NCBI GenBank assembly: GCA_951799445.1
Contig: OX637287.1
Span: 44,793,724 to 44,857,723 of the forward strand
Origin: Pseudisothecium myosuroides
Taxonomy: Eukaryota > Streptophyta > Bryopsida > Hypnales > Lembophyllaceae
Length of the DNA stretch: 64,000 nt
Direction: 5' to 3'
This document shows positions 11,450 through 27,989 of the stretch, one piece after another; the first letter of the stretch is position 1, and every line of letters begins with the position of its first letter. The notes beneath the pieces are model-generated. The model saw nothing but the letters and a program-made list of their open reading frames with translations. It made no database searches and had not been told where the DNA came from. Made by a program: the position numbers and the translations under genes.

Positions 11450-12184
11450 CACTAGAAATGGCAGGTTTGAAATGTTTTTTTGGTAAAACCTAGTCACGTA
11501 ACATTAAAGGTCAAACCAAGAATTCTTACATAATCTAACTTTTTATGAAGGCATCTTCATCAATATACTTGTAGTTGATTCACTCAAAATCTAAAATTTA
11601 ATTGCAATACTCATTTAGCAATTACTCCGTCCTTTGTATGTTTATTAACAATCACTTCATATGATTTCAAATTTGTGTAAAAAGACTTTAGATTCCAATT
11701 ATCTATCAAGTTTTTTTTAATAAAAAAAACATAAAATATATTTAGTGGTCAAGGCCAAAAAAAGGATTTCTACAAACAAATGCTAGAATTTAGGGGATAT
11801 ATTTTTGTCAATTTTTTTCTATATGGAAAGAGTTAAGCTTTCTCTTTTTAAGCATCTATCAAATGGCCTTTGCCAGATGTAATTAATTATTTGGCAAAGA
11901 ATGCCGACATTAACCACTAGGTGCAGCATAAGATATAAAAGGTTATTATTGATATATGAATAAACAAAGATTTTCTCTACCAATCATAATCAAGGTAGGA
12001 GGTCCATAAAGTTCCCATTTAAGAGCTGAAAAGTAATTTGGGGAAGATAGAATTCTTGAAATTAATTTTTCAATAAATTTTCTTTGAAAGACAAATGAAT
12101 TGGCATCTAATCCAAGTCGGTTCATATTTTTTTGGAGCTTTATACAATTAGTTATGAATTTTTGAAGTTGAAATCTAGTGGTCA
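11450..12184. other. AT-rich intergenic DNA with a repeat fragment
   Basis: No gene is seen. About 12110-12180 resembles 14040-14125: both carry 'ctaatccaag/ctaacccaag', then 'ttatgaatttt' and a 'ggtca' end. A repeat of unknown extent is present twice. Confidence 0.4.
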
Positions 12185-12279
12185 CTAAAAGCGTCCACCT
12201 CTTGAAATGTACACTATTTGTACATTGTTAGTGCAATAAGAAAGCAAAATGTACTCTATGCATTAGATGACGCTTTTAG
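12185..12279. mobile_element. 95-bp MITE-like element
   Basis: CTAAAAGCGTC at 12185-12195 is the exact inverted complement of GACGCTTTTAG at 12269-12279. The interior is AT-rich and non-coding. Confidence 0.55.
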
Positions 12280-14480
12280 AAATTAAACGCTTTATAGACC
12301 TCCTACCTTGAAGCATATCCAGTGGGGCATAGTATACTGGCCTGGTGAATGGTTTGAAGTAGCTGAGCTTTGAGGGGTGTCCCACGAGGGACACAACTCA
12401 GGGTTTTTTGGCAACCAACATCTTCAAATTTGCTCGTGACACTCCAAGCTGCAAGGCCCCTTACATTTGACATGTGTCCTCTTTTTTTGCAAGAAGTGGC
12501 TCAAAGTTTAGGAAAAATCTTCAAAAGAGCTCACAATTTTGGAGCCTACAAGCATCCCCAACCATTGGCAATAATAGGGTGTCTGTTGTTGCTACAAGTG
12601 AACAAGAGGTGCAGGGATCGTGCCACCACATTTCTTGAGCCATGTTTGAGGGAGATGGGTGGCAATGCTCTAATAAAACCGTTCTTTAGAAAGCAAATAG
12701 TCTAAAATTATTGTCTCTATGGGCTTGCTCCGTGTCACATCACCTGCTTGACTTGGGTCTATCTGCTTAGTTTGTACCATACATTGGAATTTGGGTTCTT
12801 GGACTTCTTATTTCAATTTCGGAGGCTCAATCAAGAGGCGCGGCCTTGCTTGCGGGCAGCAGCACGGCCACTCCAAGTTTTTCTTTACTGCCTTTCATTT
12901 CCCCTGTCTGCCAGTGGAGAAGCTCTTCCAACAAACTTACTTACTAATCAACACTCAAAATGGGTTCACAGTTTTTAGCCAAATGTTCATTTTCGGAAGT
13001 TTTTTTTTGAAATCACACTGAAGGCATGAAAAAATTAAGTAGAAACCAGGCAAAATTTAGCCAGTTTTGGGATCGCTGCTACTAACTGCAATCTTATGAA
13101 ATCAGCAAATATCTGCCTCTCCGTCCCCACAACTGAACTGAACTGATCCATCTGATATTCTGATTAGTACCAATCACTCATCAAACGAAACCTGGCCAGG
13201 TTCAGGTTGTCAGAGTCCTCGCAGGTGTCTGCAACCGCGAAGCTCATGCCGCTCACCTCCACCCCTCCAAGTCCTGACTCCTGACTCCTGAGCCCTGGCT
13301 CTGGTCACATGTGGTGGTCTCCTTGCCACTCAGATATGTATTGTAATATTGTACCAGACGAGACTCATGTCATGTTGAAAAAATGCAACAAAAATCTAAC
13401 TGCAACTCTCATGGAGATCAAATCCTCACTCAGGGCAGGGCAGTGGCATCAGTGGTCTCCACTTCCACACACTAACTTAGTCTTGCTGTGGGTGAGGTGC
13501 TTGTGTGCTTTCCGTTCTCCTGCTCGCAATCTTTCCCTTTCCTCCAACTTATCATACTGCCAGAGTCCTGAGTGCATCCCATTTGGACAGGGAAGAAGGT
13601 AGGCTCCCTCTCATTGACCCACTATCAATGAGGTCAGTGGATATATAGTTTTTTGCCCTTTTTCTTGCCAGGAAGTGGTCAACGTGAAATCTGCCAAAAA
13701 AAAAAGAAAAAGAAAAAGGACTGTTCCATGAACGAACTGGAGTGTCCAGAGAGGTGCTTTTCTTTGAGGGAAATAGATAGAGTTTGTTTTTTGTAAAATG
13801 TAAATTTTGCATTCTAGACTTCATTTTGTTGAAGTGCAAGAGGACTCAAAAGAGTGTGAATTTTACAAAAAAAAATAGACTCCATTCTTCTAAAACGGAA
13901 TCACTTTGGTAAACTCTCTTTGTTCATGGAGTAAGGTAGAAGGCTCATAAACCGACCATTGAAGGTCTGGTCCGCCTTTTTCATGTATTTCCTTCGATGG
14001 AAATATTTTTAACTCATTTTTCAGACATAGAGAAGTTGATGAGGAATCTAACCCAAGTTGTTTCGTATTTTTCCGAGCATTTTTGAATTACTTATGAATT
14101 TTCAAATGAGTTGGGTCATAGGTCCCTATTTGTGACCCTAGGTCTTTCATAAATGGTTCACTTGCAATTCTAAATAAAAATGGGGAAAGCAAAGAGAGTG
14201 ATTGGCTCTTGCAATTAATAAGTCTTTTATCCTGGGTTCATTCAATGACTATAGTAGTCGGTTTCAGAACCAAGTCATGTCCATTTCAGAGCCCTTTATA
14301 GGGGCCATTCTTAATGCCCAAACTGTTCTTGAACCTTCTACCTTAGTTCATTTTTTCAACAAATTTCACGTTGGTGGGTCACTCAAGTAAGGTAATCCTT
14401 AAGTGCTTGAAGTACAGAGAGGGAGCTCACTTCTGGCTCTATCATTGATTCATATTATTTTTTGTCTTTTCATTTCTATT
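12280..14480. other. Intergenic DNA, partly GC-richer, no gene recognised
   Basis: From 12340 to about 13610 the base composition is closer to that of the exons, with open frames of 111 codons (12370-12705) and 97 codons (13309-13602). None shows a domain, splice pattern or similarity I recognise. The hairpin GTGTCCCACGAGGGACAC lies near 12377. It could be a decayed gene or transposon. Confidence 0.4.
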
Positions 14481-15300
14481 TTAACCCCTAAATCCTAAGG
14501 GCATTTCTTTTTGGTCAAAAAACACTCAAAGCTGCCACTTTTAATGCAAACAACAAAAAATTTAAACATTTTTTTTTTCTTTTTTTTTTGAAACAACATT
14601 TGTTTCTTTTGCATACCCTATTGTAGGATCTTGCATTAGACTATTGTGAAAAAAGTCAAGATAAAATCAATCACAAGACAAGAGCATTTAAAGTGGAGAA
14701 AACAAGTTTTTTTGCTCCTAGCCTGAAGAAATTATGAGGCTTTGAATCCTCTTAACTTAAAATTTTATAAAATTTCTCTACAATAGATTGTGAAGTTTAT
14801 TTTTATTTTTATTTTGAAGATTTGAGTTGAGAGTTTGGGAATTAAAAAGCAACAAAAGAAAATATAATTTCCATTTTTTGATAAATTATTAAGTTGAAGT
14901 AGGTACAAGATTTCTAAGATGGAATTGAAACACACTAATTCCAATGGTGAGATTGTTCTAAAAAGCAAATTAAACCATGTGCTATTTTTTTTTGTTTTTT
15001 TTCAATTGTTAAAATTAAATTTGTAAACAAATCCAATACATTATTTTCTCAATAATTTGTTGAGATTGCCTATAAAACAAGAAGCTTCATAACTTTCATA
15101 TCACTTCTTCAAATGGAATTAATAAAATCTTTCCACATAGACAAAATTAAAATCTATAAGAAATAAATTTAAAAAATATTTTTAAGTTTTTTTATTTTTT
15201 ATTGCCTAACCTCACATATTTTGGACTTATTGTGGCATAACTTTTGCTCCCAGGCACCAATTGTAATAAAAATTATATTCCCAGGAAGTATCATTTTTTT
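14481..15300 (+). mobile_element. TTAA-flanked element copy 2, right end decayed
   Basis: It starts TTAACCCCTAAATCC at 14481. The family interior follows in order: 'aaaacactcaaagctgcca', 'gtaggatcttgca', 'gttgaagtaggtacaagat' and 'ccaatggtgagattgttcta'. The right terminus was not found; similarity fades after the block 'attgtggcataacttttgct' at about 15227-15247. Confidence 0.6.
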
Positions 15301-15309
15301 TCCATCTTG

Positions 15310-15911
15310 GAAAAAAGTTAAAAAAAAATTCTTGCCAAAAGCTGAAATCTTGCCAAACCTATGTGCTCATTCAGTAGGCAATGCAAGCTCCCACTGCCCA
15401 ATTTTCTGCATGGGCATGAGCTGGGTGCTCTCTCAAAATCAAAAAAGAAGGAGATGATAATACATTCAAGTCATAAATTATTGAACTGAGGCGGACATAG
15501 TGGAATACCATTCAGTCTAGGAGTTGACACTTGGCATTGAAAATTTCTTCAATTTGACCATTGATTTTTAATTGTTGTTAGTTCAAAGGAGCTTCATGGA
15601 ATCCCTGATAAAAAAAAAGTTCTTAGAAGATCAGACGAACAAACAAAGCTCCCCAGGAATGGGAATGTCAGTCAAGGTATGCGCACCCATAAACAACACT
15701 GCCCAAAATGCGACACCTACATTTGGACCAAAATGCGTCACACAGTTCTAGATATCCATTATATATTAAGACGAACACAGTCAAAACATGAGAGCCTATG
15801 ACAACCTAACTTAGTGTGGGTTTTGGGTACACCAAGAGACACTACTTTGAAAATTCACAACTTATTCATTTGGTGTCCCAATGGTTGAAACAAATAGATG
15901 AGTAATTTAAC
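15310..15911. other. Intergenic DNA, no gene seen
   Basis: A motif AAGGTATGCGCACCCATAA at about 15676 resembles the ends of the small MITEs at 40914 and 60378, but no matching right end was found. Confidence 0.4.
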
Positions 15912-16185
15912 TTAATGTAGGCCACGCAAATGCACCACTGACCTTAAAGCGCCATCTTCAGTGTGTGTACATCTCCAAAATCAGTTATGTACCTCTGTGA
16001 AAGAAACACTTTTAGAACCAAACTTTGTTCCTTCATAACTTTTGCATACAGTATCCAAATGTCGTGTTCTTTGGTGCGTTGGAACCTCCTTTCCCTTGCC
16101 AATAAGAATATATAAGAACTTGAACAGTCTAATAGTAGTAATTAGGCACAGTAGCAACTAGTGATGGTTTTGGGATACCTACCTT
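15912..16185. mobile_element. MITE, AGGTRGGTA family, copy c
   Basis: This copy lies in reverse orientation to the one at 46723. Its right end is ATACCTACCTT and its interior matches closely ('aaagcgccatcttcagtgtg', 'gagatgta' reversed, 'tggtgcgttggaacctcctt'). Confidence 0.7.
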
Positions 16186-17121
16186 ATGTGGTCTTCCCTG
16201 GGAGCTTTTGACTGCAGCTTGTGTTCCTACTTTGAACTTTCGCTCTGGGTTGCAATGAAGTGAAAATTTAGTTTCAGATAGTTATGTATTCTCAGACAAA
16301 TGGAGAAAAGTAAACTCACATGACTTTGGTTGGATATTTTGCATCACTGGCTGCATCTATTTTGCCAAACCTTTAGTTGTAAGTTCGCCAAATGTTGGGT
16401 TGTAGTTTTGCAGGGCTGATCATGGGTGGAATTTCCTATGCTGAGGAAAGGAAAATAATCCTAGGCCAATGTTGACTTGCAGAAACGTTACCCCTACATC
16501 ATTGCAGCAGTAGCTCCTATGTCTCCCTGACATAGCTAGCTCTTTAATGTATAAAATGGTACACTAACACTAATTTGATATCACCGGATGTGAAGGTCTG
16601 ATTCAGCAGGTGCCAAAATTGAATTTCCACGTCACATTCTCAGAGATCTATGTCACCTCACACCATTCACAAGATGACATGTGGCACTTTTTTTTTGCAA
16701 AAATGACTTAATTTTTGCCAAATTTGACCTTTGTGTAGGGCATTTTGAAATTGGTATAATGTCATTTTAGTCTATGCTCATCAATTAATTGAAAATCACT
16801 AAAATTATTGAATCAACACTAACACTTAAACTATTGATAATTCATAAATAGGCACTTTTGAATGGAAGAAAAAAGATGTTTACAAGTGCAAAAAAACTCT
16901 TAACTTTTAGCAAATGAATAGGTATTATGTCCAAGAATGGTAAAGCATCCCGCACCCTTGCATTAGGAAAGTCTATCACACTGCCAAGTTGGATGAAATG
17001 TACTATGGACTCTTTCAAATATTTTCCAAGGCCTCTATCTTACGGTGTCAAGTATAGGTCCTCCGAATAACGTTTCCCCCTAGTGATTGGTCAATTTACT
17101 ACCAGTGCGACACATTCTATA
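16186..17121. other. Intergenic DNA, no gene seen
   Basis: No coding signal or element ends were recognised. Confidence 0.4.
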
Positions 17122-17352
17122 CATAACATTGTTAACCAGGGATGGTACCTCCTTCTAGGTGGAGGTATAATTCCTCCCAAGATCCCTGGGGGGAGACTTA
17201 AGTTTAATTCTATGCAATGTCATTGGTCAGTGACAATGCATTGTTAAACGCACTGGGGAGAAATTGTCGCTCATTGGCTGCATGTCCTGGGGGGGCTCCC
17301 AATTTTGGGGGGAGCAAAAGGGACCCCCCTAGGGAACGTTAACAATGTTATG
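17122..17352 (+). mobile_element. Hairpin MITE family, copy B
   Basis: This 231-bp element runs from CATAACATTGTTAACC to GTTAACAATGTTATG. Its left hairpin carries GGAGGTATAATTCCTCC, a perfect palindrome apart from its centre. Its right hairpin has GGGGGGGCTCCC facing GGGGGGAGC and GGGACCCCCC. It lies about 500 bp upstream of the presumed GDH promoter. Confidence 0.85.
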
Positions 17353-17867
17353 TGTGTATGGAAGAGTTGGAAATAAGAAGTCGAAGGATGTTTTAAATAT
17401 TGTATGTACAATTGAGAGTGTCAATTGGAGAGTGCAAGGGTGGTGTCAACCTTATCTTTCGATGAGTAAAGAAATAAAGAATTTGATATTACAGAAGTTG
17501 ACATTAGAAAAGGCCAAGGCCACTCAGCTTTTAAGTTTTTTTTAGTTGGCGATATATTGGAAAATGGAAAAACATTTTTTTAGAAATGTTAAATTTTCTT
17601 TTCTATCCAATTTTTTTTTTTAAATGATGAAAAAAACATCCTGTGTGGGTGCCGTGAAATTGCACTCTGGGGGAGCTGCAAGGAGTCAGGAACAGTGGTT
17701 GCTGAATCAGATAACGTACCGTAGTCCGGCGGCGACCGAAACGGGGAACTCCGCGAACCCAGAGTTGGCCGAAACGTTGAAACCAGCCAACCAGCCAGCC
17801 AGCCGCCTTCACCGTGCACCGAACCGGATGAACGTCCCCCCAAACGGATGAAAGCTTTCAGGCGTGA

Positions 17868-17875
17868 TATTTAAA
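17868..17875 (+). promoter_or_regulatory. Possible TATA box of the GDH gene
   Basis: TATTTAAA sits at the point where AT-rich intergenic DNA gives way to GC-richer sequence, followed about 30 bp later by a C-rich stretch (cagtccagtctcgcgtc) that would suit a transcription start. This is inferred from position only. The 250 bp before it (17640-17860) is GC-rich and likely part of the promoter. Confidence 0.4.
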
Positions 17876-17899
17876 CGCAAGCCCTCCGCAGTCCAGTCT

Positions 17900-19449
17900 C
17901 GCGTCTTCGATTCCAGCGTCACTCACTCTCCTTTCTTGTGGGCTTGCTTGTTGTGGCCACTCCATCAATAATCCCTCCTCATATGTTCTCTGTTTTCCCG
18001 AATTGCTGCATGCCGCTCGTGATCGATCCTCATGCGATTGCACCACAATTGCTGCCTGTCCGGCGTGGATTGTTAATCTTGATTGATATCAGGCCTTCAC
18101 CAAGTTAACATGTCCTTCCCATTCCCACGCTCCGCGGCTTCTGCTTCTTCTTCGCCACTGGCCCTACCTCGCTCCTCTACTTATTCCGCCATCGCAACCG
18201 TCCCTTCCATTGGCACAGAAGACGCATCTGCACGCCGAGTTTCGACGGACTCTCTTCTCTGCGCTGCCATTGCCAGCAATTCGATTCTTGTTCCTGGATT
18301 TGCACTCTTCTTGTAATCGTAAGTTCGATCGCGGCATTGCTGAGAGGTTAATTAGAGGAGTGATTGATTCATACTCTGAGTTTTCGATGAAATTTTGGTG
18401 GAGAGTTGAGTAGTTCGCGATTTTTTAAACTTCACGTATTTGGAAGTTCATTGCCTGCGATTGTTCTGTTGCGTGAGCATTGACGGGATTGGTTTTTAGT
18501 CGTGATTGATTAGTTGTAAGTCTGCGGTGCGAGAGTAGTGAGTTTCTGAATTTTTCTAAAAAAGAGTTGTGAGTTCATTGCTGCGATCGCTTGGTCTTTA
18601 CTGTTGTGTGAGGATTGTCGAGAGATTAGGAAATTGATTGATTCATTCGCTGTGATTGATTTCGGTGCACTGTTGTTTTTTCGATGAAGTTTTGGTTGAT
18701 GAGGTTTGACAGTAATTTCGGAGATTTAAAACTTCTTGTAGTTGTGAGTTTATTGTCTTGATCGCGTGCGCTTTTCTGTTGTATGAAGATTGCCGAGAGG
18801 TAAGAGGAGTGATTTCTCGTTAAAATTTTGGTTGCAGGTCTGAGGTTCGAGAGTAGTTTCAGGAGGTTTTTTGAATCGTCTTTGTAGTTGCAAGTTCTGT
18901 GTCTCGATCGCCTGCGCTTTTCTTTTGTGTGAGGATTGCCGAGAGTAGTGATTTTTTGGAGAGGTTATGGTTGTAGGTCTCAGGTTTGAGAGTAGTTTCG
19001 GGATTTGTAAACTTCTTGTGATTGTGAGTTCATTTTCTCTATCGCTCTGTCTTTTTTGAATTCTGCGATTTTCGTAGCTGAGTTGCTGTGGTCGACTAAT
19101 GTCGCGGGTTATCGTTGATTTTGAGCCTGGCGCGGGCTGCGGTTAGAATTAGCGATGGATATAGTCTTTAGCAATTGGTTCGAATGAAAGAGTTCTCTTC
19201 TTTGTCTTGAAAGGCTGTGCTGGTTAATTAGGATATGGTGAATTTTTTTAAAAGAATTTTGCGAGTTGAAAGGGAGTAGGAGTTCTGTTCGCTCTATCTT
19301 TGCATCTGATTGCGAAACAGAGTGAGATGTTTGTTTGTTGAAGAAATTGTAGCGCAGTGACTGGCAGTATTGGACTGACTCTGTTTTTAATGTTGGTGCA
19401 TCGAAAAGACAACCATTTGTCTCGAAGATCAGGTACTTTCCTTGCGACA
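17900..19449 (+). other. GDH 5' leader with a repeat-filled leader intron
   Basis: A non-coding first exon probably runs from about 17900 to 18318 and ends at a strong donor, ATC|GTAAGT (intron from 18319). The acceptor is unresolved; the candidates are the AG at 19431-19432, 15 nt before the start codon, and the CAG ending at 19367. The intron contains about five further degenerate copies, spaced roughly 120-170 bp, of the exon-end/donor segment. These are seen near 18435, 18562, 18731, 18882 and 19012 and typically read TTGTAGTTGTGAGTT, then TGATCGC, then 'gaggattgccgagag'. Several copies keep GTGAGT or GCAAGT at the donor position. Confidence 0.6.
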
Positions 19450-23478
<4,029 letters not shown>

Positions 23479-24422
23479 AGCTGAAGCTGGAATTTGGATG
23501 AGGCTATCTCCGAACCTGAAGGACCTGCTGCCAATGTGAACGAAGTTCCTTCAAGTTAACACGTTAATACTACCCTATTTTTAGCCAACAGAATTTTGCT
23601 AAGACATTCTTTCATTAATTTTTGCCAGTATCCTGCTTGACCGACAATGTCAAGTCTCCCCATTAGATAGGGTATCTGGATTGGAACTCTCGCCTTATGA
23701 TTCCAGTAGTCTGGATTTTGTGTGGCTACAACTGAGGTGCACACAAACCCCTGTGTAACCAACAGATTTCTGCATTACACGGTTTTATAAGTGTTATATT
23801 TTGTCTCTCTGTTTGTGTCACGCTGTCCAAGTTACAAGTGATTGCTACTGCTTGTTGGTAGGACCTAATCTGAATTCCTTTTACAGCCTCAAATGAAGGT
23901 GGCGCATTTTCACACCGAAGACAATATTAAAACTATTGTCTTACAAGCAGTGAATAGGAACTTAACTTGCTGAAATTGAAGAGAATGAGAGTTGTTCACT
24001 TGACACGGCCGCACTTTTGCATAATGACTTTATGTTTTGGTTCATTTTGGTACAAATTGAACGAGATTCGAAGTGCACGGGAGGAGCATGGTTTCTGAAG
24101 ATACTCTTCGACTGCATTGGGTAACGTATATGATCCGCTGCTGACTTGTCAACTTGGGGAACGTGACTTGTTCCACCTGCCTTTTCCACGTGGACGCTGT
24201 AGGGGCTTTACCAGCTGGCGTTGTCGAGTCATCAAGACACGTGTAAAGGCATCCTGGACTATGCCAGCCAACAACCTCTGTCCTTCGCTAAGCTTACTAA
24301 GTTAATCGATCACTTCCTTCTTCGGTCTCCTCGTGCTGCCGATTGGGTCCTGGAAGCTGAGTTTTCCCTCGGATTTGAATTCCAAGTTCTCGCCGAGTTT
24401 TTCTTGAATTATTTTCAGAGTG
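23479..24422. other. GDH 3' region and upstream region of the next gene
   Basis: No gene is seen in this stretch. It must hold the 3' end of the GDH transcript and the promoter and leader of the membrane-protein gene starting at 24423. No clear TATA box or canonical AATAAA was identified. Confidence 0.5.
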
Positions 24423-26978
24423 ATGGAGCACAAGGACGAAGTGCCCAGCTCGCGAGAGCCCGGCGAGGAGCCAGCTCCTCCCCAGGAAGGAGGGGACTTG
24501 GAGGCGCCTCTGTTGCCCAACGAGGCCGATGGTGCGTCGTCGCAGGATGGACCTCGCACTGCGCAGCAGGACACACTCCTGTATATATGCGCCATTCTGA
24601 GCATCGTGACCGCGGTGGGTGGTTTGCTCTGTCTCGTGGTCAATCTCATCTCTTTGCTGCGATCTATCGACTACCACGGGTTTGATTATCGCCGCAGTGT
24701 ATGTCCCCACATCCCCACCCTCTCGGTTTAATATGCTGCCTTGTATGGACTGCTTAGGGTTACTTTAGTTTGCACAGGTCGAATCAACAGGTTTGGTATA
24801 CCAAGAAATCCTTCACGATTAATTGGTGCAGAAATCATTTTTTATTCGCGTCATCTTGTTTTGTTCAATGGCAACTTTACACTAGTCCGAGTAACAAGAG
24901 TGAACATGGCTTACGTCATGTGGCACTTACTTGGCTTCTACAGTAGAACCTCTCTAAGTTGATCCTCTCTAAGTTGATAAACCTCTGTAAACTAATCATG
25001 TCAGACCGGTCCCGGACTGGGCCACATAACAAAGGCTGTGACTAAAAATGACCCTCTCTAAGTCAATAAACCTCTATAAACCAATCTGTCAGACTGGTCC
25101 GGGACCGATCAACTTAGAGAGGTTCTACTGTACTAAGAACGTTTGAGATAATAAGGTTTCAAGCTACGTCTTTAAGGTGGATTGGACACTTGCTACCTCA
25201 AATGTCTCATACATACAGTTGATATGCTTGTGCTTGTGATCTCATCCCTTCGACCTGTGCAAATTGACCCTTAGTTGTGCTGCTGAGAATATCGTTCTAT
25301 TCATCACTCTTGAAGTATGATAAAATGAATGTATTGTTTATCATTATTTATTTTCTCCTCAGTTAGAGCAATTTGGCTATGATACTCAAGATGATCTCCT
25401 ACGTTTTCTAGCACAATGAGTATGTAGGTTTTGAAGTAATTAATTGCAGTCATTAATCAGATTAAGTAGAGGAATCTGGGATGAGTTTGCTTATTGATGT
25501 GTGAATGTTTACACTTGGCAGATATTTGTTGGCGTCTTGCACTTCTTCGCGGTTGCATTTGCTCTCGTGGTGGTTGTCGCTGAGACAGAGTGGGGGCCTG
25601 TCCTTAGATTCTGGAAGGTACAGCAGTTTTCTTAACAGTGATAATCGCCGAGCATGTGTTGATTCGTGGTTGTGCAGTACGTTATCTGGTATTGTTGTTG
25701 TGAGCAAGCAATTCCATAGGTAATCTATGTTTGGTTATTTCCACTGACCGTCGCACATTGATGGTTGTCTCTAAACGTTCTGGAGCTTTGTTTTGAAGTT
25801 ACAGTATGTCATTAGAAACGAGCACTTTGTCAAACTCTTTGGAAGAATGTTCCACGGTCTTCTTGAGTTTTTCAGTTTCTATTGTGAATCTTTGATTGCT
25901 CTTAGATTACAATTTTAAATAAAAAATAAAGTTCTTGTGGACTTACTTAGTACGAATGAACTATTTCAGGTGTTGGATTACTGGGTAGGTCGCGGACTTC
26001 TCCAGATCTTGTAAGTTTTTTCATATCTCGCCCGTGTTTCTTGCTCCTGCTCCTAGTACTATCATAGGGTTCACTGCTTTTGTCCATTGGTCTGATCTGC
26101 GTGCTCTCCATCCTTAATTCTACTAGTGACTCATCACAAAACCTCATGGGAAGAGATAATCAGCATGTTTCATTTCCTTGCCAACCAAGATGAAGGCTGA
26201 CGCATTGTTGTTGGGCACAGTGTGGCATCTTTGACCAAGGTTTTGGCACGTGCAAGCGGGGAGACAAGGGCAGAAGGTTTATTGCACGACATAGCCAGCT
26301 GGTGGCTATTGGCGTGCGGGGTTATTTACATTGTGGCTGTAAGTTACCGGTCATGCCTATGACTTCTATTGATTGCATTCCCCAAGATTTGTGCATGTCT
26401 TGAATATTAGAGGCTCGCCGTGCTACTGATTTATTTTCTTGCATTCAGAATGAACGCATAAAATTGCTAGTGTTGTATCATTATCTTATAGTCCATACGT
26501 TCTTTGGCAGGGATTATTGTGTCTTGGCACCTTGAAACGAAATCGCCTGCACAAAGGAGATTGGAGGGAACAAGCTCAAAAAGAACTTGAGGTAATGTTC
26601 AGTTTTTTTGACTGATTGACACTGTACTCGTAACATCCTTTAGCAGTTCTAAGGACTCACCCTTCACTATATCTGGCAACCAAAGAAAACGACTGAAAAC
26701 TTCAGTGTTGAGAGCATGCATGGCCCTCGATGGAATTGTTCCTCGTATAGCTTTTGGTACCTCCCACCTGAGATGACCTCTAGATTGTGCACGAATAGAA
26801 TCTGAATTCTTATTCCAAGGATGTTGAGGCAGTTCCTGAAGAATGCTATCCATATTCTCTGATTCTTAGACTGTCCCACGTTATAAATTAAATTACCTTT
26901 TCTTCTGATTCTTACCAGGAAACGCATAGGCGACGGGAAGAGCTGGAGGCTCAGCTTGGTGGGCATCGTACGGGTTAA
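24423..26978 (+). CDS. Four-helix membrane protein, COPI-associated/TVP15-like
   Basis: Six exons join in frame: 24423-24698, 25522-25617, 25970-26010, 26221-26338, 26511-26591 and 26919-26978, giving 223 residues. The acidic, proline-rich N-terminus (1-50) is followed by four hydrophobic segments at about 52-78, 93-113, 125-146 and 165-188. A charged C-terminal tail (KELEETHRRREELEAQLGG) is probably helical or coiled. The core with AETEWGPVLRFWK followed by DYWVGRGLLQIF resembles the COPI-associated protein family that includes yeast Golgi protein TVP15. A Golgi/ER membrane role is therefore likely, but I recognise the family only by its look. An Emigrant-type MITE sits in intron 1. A possible AATAAA polyadenylation signal is at 27272. 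The exon structure is firmer than the family name. Confidence 0.75.
24941..25130. mobile_element. Emigrant/pogo-type MITE, copy 2, in an intron
   Basis: It starts CAGTAGAACCTCTCTAAG and ends CTTAGAGAGGTTCTACTG, flanked by TA on each side, 190 bp. The word 'cctctctaagt' recurs inside, and 'gtcagaccggtcc' is echoed by 'gtcagactggtcc', so the interior looks partly duplicated. It lies within intron 1 of the membrane-protein gene, well away from both splice sites. Confidence 0.9.
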
Positions 26979-27989
26979 GTCCTACAACCGTCTACCCTGT
27001 GTTGGCGCGGTTACTTGATCTCTAAGCTGACTTGCGGCTTTAAAGATTTCTTAAAATCCGACCTCATGACATCTTGGGCAAGACGAGACTTGTATGCGTA
27101 TAGATTTGCCCAAGCTTGTATAAGAAATGAAGGAGCGTGGTTATAACTTGCTTGCGTAGGCGAAGGAGTTTTCATTTTGTGTATAGATAATGAGCTGAAG
27201 AGTTTTTATTTTCTTTCCCTGTGTTGAGACGGCGGCATGTACTTGTATCGTTCACCTATGGTGCTACGCATAATAAAAAGGCTTTTTCATATATTCCAAG
27301 TACCGGTAGCCAAACCTGTATCTATTCAATTTTGCGAGCAAGACGCACTCCCCTGTTCAAATTTTCACGACTAACTTTATCTGCATCTGATACTGCCACG
27401 AAAAGCTCTGGAGTTGAATGATTGATCATGACAATGTTATGTGCCTGCAAATAGTTCAGTAATTATGCTTTCTAGAATTATTTTTTCTTTGCCAGTCAAC
27501 CACATTTTATGGAATCTGGATCCCAACCACACTTTGAGCACCTTGGATCCCAACTTTTTCATGCTGCCATACTTTGAACGTGTGCCAAGTGTGCCAAGTG
27601 TGTTGCATTCAATGATATTGTCATGAGTGTGCAACATGTTCTAGAATAGCATCTGGGAAGTTTTTGGAGCTGTCCTAGTAGTTTGCCTCCTCTTTGTAGA
27701 AGAAGCCAGATTTTTTTCCAAGGGAATCAATTGCTCCTTATTAAAATCTCCCAGTTCATTTCCTCATAGTATCAAATTCTCACTGGACACTTTCCTTCAA
27801 TTTCAAATTTGTAAAGGCTACAATCATCTTCTTTCAAAGATGAAACTAAACTCCACGTTTCATCATATCCTTGGCAGGATTTGAACATGGCATGGCCCTT
27901 CACCAATTGAAGCCAAGGATCCACCCAACTTGTCCAAGAATGAGTTGAGAGTGGTTTTGAGAAGGTTGTAAAACATCAAAAGAGTTTAA
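26979..27989. other. 3' region of the membrane-protein gene and intergenic DNA
   Basis: A likely polyadenylation signal AATAAA lies at 27272-27277. No further gene is seen. A short direct repeat 'ggatcccaac' recurs near 27518 and 27544. Confidence 0.5.

Noticed and set aside
12370..12705. 111-codon + strand open frame in GC-richer DNA
   Set aside because: No family signature, start context or neighbouring exons that extend it.
19357..19449. In-frame upstream extension of the GDH start
   Set aside because: The ATG at 19450 gives a clean mitochondrial-type N-terminus, and the upstream stretch probably contains the leader-intron acceptor.
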